In this document: in pieces, positions 22,924 through 28,563 of the stretch
How the letters are laid out: every line of letters begins with the position of its first letter
How positions within the stretch are numbered: the first letter of the stretch is position 1
Origin: a virus
Virus record (IMG/VR): IMGVR_UViG_3300019758_000008
Span: 1-36,561 of that record
Reading direction: 5' to 3' (one strand)
Length of the DNA stretch: 36,561 nucleotides
Made by a program: the position numbers and the translations under genes
The notes under the pieces: generated by a model
Seen by the model: the letters and a program-made list of their open reading frames with translations, nothing else
Databases searched by the model: none
Told to the model about the DNA's origin: nothing

Positions 22924-23226
22924 ATGAAAACTGAAGACATGAAAAAGCATATTGTAGAAAAAATGGAAAAACTAGGCGTAATTATTAATGAGATACAAAG
23001 CGATAAAGTTCCAAATCTTATTTTTATAATGCCTTTGGGTACTATTTATTTTGTAGAAATACTTGAAAACAAGAATACTGAAAATACTAAGAAGAAGTTT
23101 CTGCAGACGGTTGAGAAAAGCTTTACTTTAACATTTGATGAAAAAAGAGGTGTATTTTATAAAGATGATGATGAAGATTTTACATTAGAAAAGTTGATTT
23201 GGGCAATAAAATGGTCACAATATTAA
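22924..23226 (+). CDS. Degenerate VRR-NUC-like paralogue
   Basis: A 100-residue protein, directly behind the nuclease. VPNLIFIMPLGTIYFVEILE lines up with the VRR-NUC pattern (PD-L-x-x-P-x-G-x-x-x-FVELK), but the catalytic Asp is Asn and the Lys of ExK is Leu. The following KKKFLQTVEK would replace the Q-x-x-FL helix. It is probably inactive as a nuclease and might act as a partner or decoy. This alignment is by eye. Confidence 0.45.
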   Translation: MKTEDMKKHIVEKMEKLGVIINEIQSDKVPNLIFIMPLGTIYFVEILENKNTENTKKKFLQTVEKSFTLTFDEKRGVFYKDDDEDFTLEKLIWAIKWSQY

Positions 23227-23242
23227 AAAAAAGGAGAATAAA

Positions 23243-23704
23243 ATGAAAAAAGCAACTAGAGAATTAATCGAAAGTAAGCCCAGATTTGGCAAATTGGTTT
23301 TAACAGGAAAGATAATGTTAATGGGAGAAAACAAGGGAAGAAATGAATATAAAGTAGAGGCTATATGTGATTGTGGCTCTATCAAATTTTATTTCTTGGA
23401 TAATCTTAAATCTAATAGTCATAGGCGAAATTGTGGATGCATGAGAGCGAAACAAGGCGGCTCTAGCATCGCAAAAACAGCAATAAAAGATTTAATTGTA
23501 TTCTGCAAGAAGGCAGGCTATGAGTTTTATCAACACACCTTAAGAGTAAATAAAAGAAAAATATTCTTTAATGAGGGTCGTTTTTTTTATGTAGATAATG
23601 GAAAAGATGTTATAAAAAGTTATTATGATGATGGTGGCTATATCTCTACGAGTTACAGGGGAGAAGGTGGAGTTAATCATTTATCTAATTTTAGGGGGAG
23701 ATAA
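23243..23704 (+). CDS. Zinc-module protein, first of a tandem pair
   Basis: A 153-residue protein behind AAGGAG. Residues about 9-68 (ESKPRFGKLVLTGK, then AICDCGS and NCGC) match the N-terminal zinc module found in phage HNH and AP2-type proteins. The next gene carries the same module. The C-terminal part (about 75-153) is different, with CKKAGYEFYQHTLRVNKRKI and a Gly/Tyr-rich end; I see no HNH or GIY-YIG motif. It probably binds DNA. Confidence 0.6.
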   Translation: MKKATRELIESKPRFGKLVLTGKIMLMGENKGRNEYKVEAICDCGSIKFYFLDNLKSNSHRRNCGCMRAKQGGSSIAKTAIKDLIVFCKKAGYEFYQHTLRVNKRKIFFNEGRFFYVDNGKDVIKSYYDDGGYISTSYRGEGGVNHLSNFRGR

Positions 23705-24165
23705 TGAGTAGAAAAGTTAGGAACTGGACACTAGAATATATTGAAAGCAAGCCTAAGGAGGGAATGCTACAGTTGACTGGCAAATATGAAGTAATGACTA
23801 ATAGTAGTAATGACAAATCATATGCAAAAGTAGATGCTCTTTGTGATTGTGGGAAGTTAATCAAGATTAGGCTTTCTCATTTTCAATCAGGCAATTATCT
23901 ATCATGCGGATGCGAGAAAAAACATAAGAGTACCTATTTGTTATATAATCCCATCACTGGATTAACAAAGATAGGTAATACAATTAACATTATTACTAGA
24001 AAAAAACAAATTGAGGCACAAGCAGGCATGGAGTTTATTCTTGAGTATCTTGTTAAAGAAGATTTGGAAACCATGCTGCATAGGCGTTTTAAGGATTTAA
24101 GGATTATAGGGGAGTGGTTTAATCTATCAGAAGATGATATTAAATTTATAAAAGGCATAAAATAA
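23704..24165 (+). CDS. Zinc module plus T5orf172/GIY-YIG-like domain
   Basis: A 153-residue protein, start overlapping the previous stop (TAATG). The N-terminal module (ESKPKEGMLQLTGKYEVM, ALCDCG, SCGC) is a paralogue of the first gene's. The C-terminal part, YLLYNPITGLTKIGNTINII then MLHRRFKDLRIIGEWFNL, matches the T5orf172/MUG113 branch of the GIY-YIG superfamily: KIG, a conserved Glu/His helix, and GEWF. A DNA nicking or binding role is likely. It is the last gene of the plus-strand replication operon. Confidence 0.68.
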   Translation: MSRKVRNWTLEYIESKPKEGMLQLTGKYEVMTNSSNDKSYAKVDALCDCGKLIKIRLSHFQSGNYLSCGCEKKHKSTYLLYNPITGLTKIGNTINIITRKKQIEAQAGMEFILEYLVKEDLETMLHRRFKDLRIIGEWFNLSEDDIKFIKGIK

Positions 24166-24169
24166 AAGA

Positions 24170-24191
24170 TGCCTCTCAAGGAGGCACCTTT
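24170..24191 (+). terminator. Hairpin at the end of the replication operon
   Basis: TGCCTC (24170-24175) pairs with GAGGCA (24181-24186) around TCAAG, five bases after the stop, followed by CCTTT. The T-run is short, so termination may be partial. The arm's GAGGCA is repeated at 24196-24201, within the site of the next short ORF. Confidence 0.45.
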
Positions 24192-24207
24192 GAAGGAGGC
24201 AAGTGAA

Positions 24208-24246
24208 ATGACCTCATATCTATTTTGCACATCTATAAAAAAATAG
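24208..24246 (+). CDS. Possible 12-residue leader peptide
   Basis: ATG eight bases behind GGAGG encodes MTSYLFCTSIKK and then stops, just before the next promoter. The site lies in the second copy of AAGGAGGCA, which could pair with the upstream GCCTC. It may be a leader peptide or chance. Confidence 0.25.
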   Translation: MTSYLFCTSIKK

Positions 24247-24253
24247 CAAGTAT

Positions 24254-24282
24254 TTGACAAACAAGAGAAAACAAAGTATTAT
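24254..24282 (+). promoter_or_regulatory. Strong promoter for the 85-residue protein
   Basis: TTGACA (24254-24259), 17-base spacer, TATTAT (24277-24282). The downstream gene has TAGGAGG and a short leader. Confidence 0.75.
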
Positions 24283-24312
24283 TAATATATTTATTTTCTG
24301 TAGGAGGAAAAA

Positions 24313-24570
24313 ATGGCAACAATTGATGTATCTTGTATAAAAGATTTAACAGGCATAGTTCAAGCAATGCAAGCAGGAGGAACAGGTGTATTAAGTTTTG
24401 TGGGAACTCAAGCAGTTTTAACAACTGTGGCTGATGATGAAACAGTTGTAGTAGTTTTCAAAGATGGGGTAGCTACCCCTGTAACACCTTTAGAGGGAAC
24501 TACAGAAGTTTTAGCAACATCAGCAATGACTTTCATAGATGGAATCTTAACAGCAGTAACACCAGCATAA
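24313..24570 (+). CDS. 85-residue Val/Thr-rich protein, probably abundant
   Basis: An unusual composition for this genome: two Lys, no Arg, and many Val, Thr, Ala and Gly, with runs such as TVVVVFKDGVATPVTPLEGT. It looks like a beta-sheet protein. It has its own strong promoter, TAGGAGG and no coupled neighbour. The only other genes with such set-ups are the capsid gene and the 175-residue virion protein, so I infer an abundant product, perhaps a virion decoration protein, though it lies far from the structural genes. No family recognised. Confidence 0.6.
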   Translation: MATIDVSCIKDLTGIVQAMQAGGTGVLSFVGTQAVLTTVADDETVVVVFKDGVATPVTPLEGTTEVLATSAMTFIDGILTAVTPA

Positions 24571-24595
24571 TTTTAAAAACAAATCAGATATTTTC

Positions 24596-24624
24596 TTGAC
24601 AATTTAAACACTTAAAGCTAAACT
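24596..24624 (+). promoter_or_regulatory. Promoter candidate before a group of three small genes
   Basis: TTGACA (24596-24601), 17-base spacer, TAAACT (24619-24624), a weak -10 with four of six matches. GATAAT further on (24625) is too far away for standard spacing. Confidence 0.5.
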
Positions 24625-24644
24625 GATAATAGTTTGGGGGTAAA

Positions 24645-24815
24645 GTGAAAGATATAAACCTAATTGTAGATAGAAAAGATAAAAAAAATCCCAAAATTGA
24701 GTTAAGTTTTTCCCAAAAAAGATGGAATAAGATAGTTAATTTTATCGAGGAATTGACAGAAGAAGAGCTAGAAGAAGCAATGGAAACAATAAATAACTAT
24801 GAAAGGAGAAAGTGA
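24645..24815 (+). CDS. 56-residue hypothetical protein
   Basis: Starts with GTG behind GGGGG and overlaps the next ATG by one base. The first half is Lys/Asp-rich; the second half is an acidic helix (LTEEELEEAMETINNYERRK). No family recognised. First of three tightly linked genes. Confidence 0.5.
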   Translation: MKDINLIVDRKDKKNPKIELSFSQKRWNKIVNFIEELTEEELEEAMETINNYERRK

Positions 24816-25132
24816 TGGCTGATATCGAATTGATTAAAAAAGATGGAACAAGTATTTTTGAAAAAATGGATATGTCCGGGGGTATGTTTTACGCTAGAAA
24901 ATGGGGATTGACTGAAAAAAACACAATTTTTTCTTGTCGTGCATCTTATCCTGTGGATGATTTAGACGAGCAAGGAAAGCCTAGAAAAAATGAACTTGGG
25001 AAAACTAAAAGAAAGATGAAAACAGAAGATCTAATCTATGACATAAAAAAAGAACTACTTTTATTAACTGTAAACGGAATTACTATATTCCCCAAATTTG
25101 AACAGCAGGAGGAAGATTATGATATTGAATAA
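24815..25132 (+). CDS. 105-residue hypothetical protein
   Basis: I use ATG 24815 behind AAAGGAG; an in-frame GTG at 24812 is less likely. The protein is mixed alpha/beta with a Lys-rich region near residues 55-70 and a helical end. No motif recognised. The next gene's ribosome site AGGAGG lies in its last codons. Confidence 0.55.
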   Translation: MADIELIKKDGTSIFEKMDMSGGMFYARKWGLTEKNTIFSCRASYPVDDLDEQGKPRKNELGKTKRKMKTEDLIYDIKKELLLLTVNGITIFPKFEQQEEDYDIE

Positions 25133-25508
25133 TCAAGCATTAGAAGCAAAAAAAAGAGAGTTGGAAGAAAGGGAAAGGCTTTATCAAGCAAGCTTAAGGG
25201 CTTTTAAAGAGGAAGAAGAGGCGGTTGAAAAATATTATAATGATGGAGAGCAAGCACTTGCGAAATCTGTAGAATTAATGTTTAAAGACCAGCCTTTTAA
25301 ATTTCTTGCAAGGTTGACAGAAGATAAGCAACATGTAGAAATTTGGAGTTCAAGAAGCAATATTCTTGTTGGGAAATATACAAAATCACCTAATAATTTA
25401 TTTCAGAATGTGGGTGGAACACTTGCAGGGCTTTTGAGAGATGAGGAAATATTATTGTCTAAGATGAAAGAGGCAATTTTCAAGACAATGGAGAATTGTT
25501 TTAAGTAG
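25119..25508 (+). CDS. 129-residue protein with N-terminal coiled coil
   Basis: I choose ATG 25119, seven bases behind AGGAGG, over an earlier in-frame start at 25098. Residues about 5-55 are a Glu/Lys-rich coiled coil (EAKKRELEERERLYQASLRA). The remainder includes PFKFLARLTED and VGGTLAGLLRDEE. It ends two bases from the stop of the converging membrane gene. Function unknown. Confidence 0.55.
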   Translation: MILNNQALEAKKRELEERERLYQASLRAFKEEEEAVEKYYNDGEQALAKSVELMFKDQPFKFLARLTEDKQHVEIWSSRSNILVGKYTKSPNNLFQNVGGTLAGLLRDEEILLSKMKEAIFKTMENCFK

Positions 25509-25510
25509 TT

Positions 25511-25990
25511 CTATTTTCTTCTCATCTTATAAACCCTTTCATTTAGAGTCTTAATTTGGTCTTTATTGGCCTTTATATCAGTTTTAATTTCACCTATTGC
25601 AACTTTAGCAGTGACTTGGTCCTTAACCACATCTTTAGTGATTAAAATTAATTGCTTAAGGTCCTCTTTATTACTAGAAAATCCTAATTCCATCTTCTGC
25701 AATGTTTTAGCAGTGTTAACCTCTTGTGAAATTTGGCCCTTATACCATGTCCCAACTACTGCAAGACCCGTTAAAACCGCAACAACTAAATTAATTATGT
25801 TTGTTTTCTTCATCACTTCCTCCTCATTGTTATTTAGATATTTGTTTAATTGCTTTTGATGCTCGCTTAGATATTTCGTGATTGTTTTGGATACTTTTTT
25901 AGATGCTTTTCTGTCTGGCTTTAAAAGTGCACTTTTCATCTTATTACTCATTTTTGGTATATCCCTTTTTGGCATTTGTAGTTTCTTCAT
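25511..25990 (-). CDS. Membrane protein with coiled coil and strong internal start
   Basis: I start at ATG 25990 behind AAGGGGGT (159 residues). Residues 1-60 are basic. One membrane segment lies near residues 64-82 (NIINLVVAVLTGLAVVGTW), then a coiled coil ends in Arg-Arg-Lys. At 25813 an in-frame ATG follows GAGGAGG with good spacing and would give a 100-residue protein beginning just before the membrane span. Two products from one gene are possible, as for some holins. Own minus-strand promoter. Function unknown; lysis or exclusion are options. Confidence 0.55.
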   Translation of the reverse strand: MKKLQMPKRDIPKMSNKMKSALLKPDRKASKKVSKTITKYLSEHQKQLNKYLNNNEEEVMKKTNIINLVVAVLTGLAVVGTWYKGQISQEVNTAKTLQKMELGFSSNKEDLKQLILITKDVVKDQVTAKVAIGEIKTDIKANKDQIKTLNERVYKMRRK

Positions 25991-26006
25991 ATGCACCCCC
26001 TTATTA

Positions 26007-26035
26007 ATATTAGCTTTTATAATTTTAGATATCAA
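26007..26035 (-). promoter_or_regulatory. Promoter for the minus-strand membrane protein
   Basis: Minus-strand TTGATA (26035-26030), 17-base spacer, TAATAT (26012-26007). The leader would be only about ten bases. Confidence 0.68.
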
Positions 26036-26087
26036 GAAAATAATTTTAAAAAAAATAAAAAAAAGTGATAAATATATAAAAAAACAC

Positions 26088-26116
26088 TTGACAAATGTTA
26101 AATAGTATGTTATACT
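26088..26116 (+). promoter_or_regulatory. Strong promoter for the 96-residue protein
   Basis: TTGACA (26088-26093), 17-base spacer, TATACT (26111-26116). The RNA should begin near 26123, just before a hairpin AGTGAG (26128-26133) with CTCACT (26143-26148). Confidence 0.78.
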
Positions 26117-26168
26117 TAAGTATAGAAAGTGAGGGAGTGGCTCTCACTAGAAAAGGAAAGGAGACGAT

Positions 26169-26459
26169 ATGAGTAGAATAGATATGATAAACAAAATGAT
26201 GGAAACAGCTGAGGGGATAGAAGTGCTAGTGTTTTCGTTCTGGCCAAAAAATTATAACGGGTCTTTTTATTTAGAAAATATAAAAATACAAAGCCCTCAT
26301 CAAAATGTGTTTGATAAAGCACAGGAATTAAAAAAAGAGGGGTATGAAATAATTATCGATACTGATAATTTTAAAATAGAAATAGAAAACGATGACATGG
26401 ATACTATTCTAAGCACTTATGATGCTAGAGAGGCTAGTATTTTTTTAAATAACTTATAG
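26169..26459 (+). CDS. 96-residue hypothetical protein
   Basis: Alone between a strong promoter and a strong terminator, with AAAGGAGAC. The protein is mixed alpha/beta: an N-terminal helix, strands (IEVLVFSFWPKNYNG), a helix (FDKAQELKKEG) and an acidic end. No family recognised. Its separate expression suggests an early host-directed or regulatory role; that is inference. Confidence 0.6.
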   Translation: MSRIDMINKMMETAEGIEVLVFSFWPKNYNGSFYLENIKIQSPHQNVFDKAQELKKEGYEIIIDTDNFKIEIENDDMDTILSTYDAREASIFLNNL

Positions 26460-26503
26460 AAAATAATTATTAAATGGCAAGATTGAAGCAAAATAAACAC
26501 CTC

Positions 26504-26523
26504 GCCCCTTCGGGGGCTTTTTT
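26504..26523 (+). terminator. Rho-independent terminator with TTCG loop
   Basis: GCCCC (26504-26508), TTCG, GGGGC (26513-26517), then six T. A textbook structure with a very stable UUCG tetraloop. Confidence 0.93.
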
Positions 26524-26534
26524 AATGGAGGAAA

Positions 26535-26732
26535 ATGATTGAGTATATTATAGAAACTTCATCTCCTAAAGAGAAGGTGAGAATCCATACTTTTGTGATG
26601 AAAAATAAGATTCATCATGAAATAAAGGGATCTTACTTTCTTATTCTGGAAAATGGAGAGAAGGTGAAGAAAATAATAGAAAGGTGGATAAAGAAATATT
26701 CCACCAAAGTTTATAAATTGAGAAAGATATGA
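26535..26732 (+). CDS. 65-residue hypothetical protein
   Basis: Begins 12 bases after the terminator behind TGGAGG, and no promoter is visible between them. So transcription would need read-through, antitermination or an unseen promoter. The protein is basic with a Lys-rich helix at the end (KVKKIIERWIKKYSTKVYKL). No family recognised. Confidence 0.5.
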   Translation: MIEYIIETSSPKEKVRIHTFVMKNKIHHEIKGSYFLILENGEKVKKIIERWIKKYSTKVYKLRKI

Positions 26733-26746
26733 AAGGGAGGGAAAAC

Positions 26747-26959
26747 ATGGATAAGTTAATTACTTTTTTAAATGATTTACTAGATAATTTTGCAGAGAGA
26801 GGTGAAATTATTGATTATATGGTTGTAGAACTAGCAGAAGCAGAGCTTAATAATTATTTACATGAGCTTAACTTAAGGTTTGAAGCAAAAGGGCCAAAGC
26901 CACTAATAAAGATAACTAAAGAGATACTAAGGGTTGAAAAGTTATTGAAAAGGTTATAA
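26747..26959 (+). CDS. 70-residue helical protein
   Basis: I choose ATG 26747 behind AGGGAGG; an in-frame ATG at 26729 overlaps the previous gene without a site. The protein is all helical: LITFLNDLLDNFAERGEI, then AEAELNNYLHEL, then a basic end. Function unknown. Confidence 0.5.
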   Translation: MDKLITFLNDLLDNFAERGEIIDYMVVELAEAELNNYLHELNLRFEAKGPKPLIKITKEILRVEKLLKRL

Positions 26960-26971
26960 ACAGGAGGGGGA

Positions 26972-27343
26972 ATGAGTAATTATTATTATGTGCCAACAAA
27001 AGATACAAAGATTATTACAACTGATAGAGGGTTTTGTGAAGGTAGAAATTGCCCTAACAAAGCTGAATTTTTAATATATCCAAAAGGTATGAAGCCAAGA
27101 ATAAGCGAGTTTTTTACAGGCGGGGCTTTGGAAAATGTAAGTTTCTGTAGGGAGTGTGCAGAAAAAAGAGGGTTTGATTTACCACTTGGCAATCCTAATT
27201 GTGCGTGTTTAAATAAAGATTGTAGGCATAGTTTTTATCAAAATAAGGAATATTGGAAAGTTCCGCAATTGCAAAAATTAATATGTCCTAAATGTGGCTC
27301 TGATTTAATAGCTACTTCATTCAATAAGCATATCAGAAATTAA
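26972..27343 (+). CDS. 123-residue multi-Cys zinc protein
   Basis: Starts behind AGGAGGGG. Cys pairs: CEGRNC near 22, CREC near 58, CACLNKDC near 77, and CPKCG near 106. At least two zinc sites are likely, the last a classic zinc ribbon. It is probably a nucleic-acid-binding protein or a partner of a host factor. No family recognised. A minus-strand frame opposite is a shadow. Confidence 0.6.
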   Translation: MSNYYYVPTKDTKIITTDRGFCEGRNCPNKAEFLIYPKGMKPRISEFFTGGALENVSFCRECAEKRGFDLPLGNPNCACLNKDCRHSFYQNKEYWKVPQLQKLICPKCGSDLIATSFNKHIRN

Positions 27344-27355
27344 ACAGGAGGGAAA

Positions 27356-27634
27356 ATGAGAAAAAGAATAAAAAAAAGACACTATAAGGGATATATGTCA
27401 ATGCTGAAAAAAATACCATATTATGGCCCAGGAAATGACCCATTTTTTGATGAGGAGAAAAGTGAACAAAATCTAGAGGATAGGGAAAATTATATAAATA
27501 TAAATAAGATTAATAAAAAAGTAGCTCTAGAATATTTTGAAAGGCAAACTAAGCTAAATTTTAAGAAAAAATACGGACATATAATTAATAGTATAAGAAA
27601 GAGAAAACTTGACAATTCAACTCTAGATAAATAA
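27356..27634 (+). CDS. 92-residue basic hypothetical protein
   Basis: Starts behind AGGAGGG. The N-terminus is very basic (MRKRIKKRHYKGYM), followed by YYGPGNDPFFDEE and a long Lys/Asn-rich helical part. It may bind nucleic acid. Its last codons contain the -35 of the next promoter. Confidence 0.5.
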   Translation: MRKRIKKRHYKGYMSMLKKIPYYGPGNDPFFDEEKSEQNLEDRENYININKINKKVALEYFERQTKLNFKKKYGHIINSIRKRKLDNSTLDK

Positions 27635-27637
27635 TAT
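27609..27637 (+). promoter_or_regulatory. Promoter P1 of the small RNA
   Basis: TTGACA (27609-27614), 17-base spacer, TAATAT (27632-27637). The predicted start near 27644 coincides with the base of an 11-bp hairpin. Confidence 0.65.
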
Positions 27638-27702
27638 ATCCTTGCTACTCGTTATTTTTTATTAATAAACATAAAATTATCGCAACGGGTAGCACAATTT
27701 TC

Positions 27703-27731
27703 TTGACAAATTAAAATATATAGATAATAAT
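27703..27731 (+). promoter_or_regulatory. Promoter P2 inside the small-RNA region
   Basis: TTGACA (27703-27708) with a weak AATAAT -10 at 27726-27731 (17-base spacer). Its transcript would begin almost at the terminator hairpin, so it would stop within about 40 bases or read through into the next gene. Confidence 0.5.
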
Positions 27732-27739
27732 AAAGGTAT

Positions 27740-27780
27740 GGCACTTGTTTTTCCTTTTCATTTTCTCGAGTGCCTTTTTT
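27740..27780 (+). terminator. Terminator before the second ribbon-helix-helix gene
   Basis: GGCACTTG (27740-27747) pairs with CGAGTGCC (27767-27774), including one G-U pair, then six T (27775-27780). The loop is 19 bases. The next gene's GAGG follows the T-run at once, which suggests attenuation. Confidence 0.72.
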
Positions 27781-27788
27781 GAGGTATA

Positions 27789-27950
27789 ATGCAGAAAGCT
27801 AAGCTTTATTTAGAGGGTATACTTGTTAAGATAACTACAAGAGTAACTATCGAAAATAGAGATAGATTAAAGTTAGAGAGTAGGAAAACAGGGTTGAGTA
27901 TGGCTCGTATTGTTGATTTGGCTTTGAATAGATATTGGGGGAAGAAGTGA
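27789..27950 (+). CDS. Ribbon-helix-helix protein (CopG-like)
   Basis: A 53-residue protein whose GAGG site touches the terminator's T-run. Residues about 17-50 (TTRVTIENRDRLKLESRKTG, then MARIVDLALNRYW) give a strand, helix, turn and second helix, typical of small CopG/Arc repressors. Expression seems to depend on read-through of the terminator. It may regulate late or accessory promoters; the target is unknown. Confidence 0.58.
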   Translation: MQKAKLYLEGILVKITTRVTIENRDRLKLESRKTGLSMARIVDLALNRYWGKK

Positions 27951-28144
27951 AAGAATATAATATAGGTGAAAAATTTACACTACAGATTAAAGAAGTTAAA
28001 AAAGAAGATGAAAACTATAATAATTGCAAGGGGTGTTTTTTTGAGTCTTTAGTTGGAGAAAGTGAAATGTGTTTAGATGGATTGACTTGTTCTAACAGAA
28101 AAGATGGGAAAAATATTATTTTTGTTTTAGAGGGGAAGAAGTGA
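27947..28144 (+). CDS. 65-residue Cys-containing hypothetical protein
   Basis: I choose GTG 27947 (GTGA overlap with the previous stop, behind GGGGGAAG) rather than the in-frame TTG at 27935. It has four Cys (NCKGC, EMCLDG, TCSNR), perhaps one zinc site. The context is a chain of small genes leading to the methyltransferase. No family recognised. Confidence 0.5.
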   Translation: MKEYNIGEKFTLQIKEVKKEDENYNNCKGCFFESLVGESEMCLDGLTCSNRKDGKNIIFVLEGKK

Positions 28145-28509
28145 AGAGAGTAGATGAGAGAGCTTATAATTATATAATGGAAAATGAACTTGATAGTTCT
28201 CATGCAAAGGCTTTTAAGGCTGGATATGTTGATTATGAAGAGCAAAGAATATTAAAAGAAGCTGAAGATAAAAAAGAGTTGAATGATAGTTTACTGGATT
28301 ATGACTATATGATAAATTATTATGAATCATGGGAAAAAAGAATAAAAGATAAGCTTCAAATGTTTAGCCGTAGCGGAGAAAGAGAACCTAACACATTAAC
28401 AAACCTCGTTTTTTCAGTTACTAAAATTATTGAAGAGTTAAAAAAAATGAAGGAAGTTTCGGAGCTAGTTAGTAGGGGCGTAGTTTATATGAATGAAAAT
28501 TATGAATGA
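28141..28509 (+). CDS. 122-residue helical hypothetical protein
   Basis: Starts with GTG (GTGA overlap) behind AGGGGAAG. Mostly helical and charged, with YMINYYESWEKRIKDKLQMF near the middle. No family recognised. Last small gene before the ParB/methyltransferase gene; the 54 bases between them hold no clear promoter. Confidence 0.55.
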   Translation: MKRVDERAYNYIMENELDSSHAKAFKAGYVDYEEQRILKEAEDKKELNDSLLDYDYMINYYESWEKRIKDKLQMFSRSGEREPNTLTNLVFSVTKIIEELKKMKEVSELVSRGVVYMNENYE

Positions 28510-28563
28510 TTTCTTCTTTTTATATGTGTATTCTGGGATTAGAGCTTGTTTGGTGAGGGGAAT

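Larger units (their letters stand above)
27643..27780 (+). ncRNA. Probable small noncoding RNA, about 137 bases
   Basis: Bounded by a promoter at 27609-27637 and a terminator at 27740-27780, with no gene inside. The 5' end forms a hairpin: TGCTACTCGTT (27643-27653) pairs with AACGGGTAGCA (27684-27694) with one G-U pair, around an AT-rich 30-base loop. A second promoter lies inside. It could act as a regulatory RNA or as an attenuated leader of the following ribbon-helix-helix gene. Confidence 0.5.
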
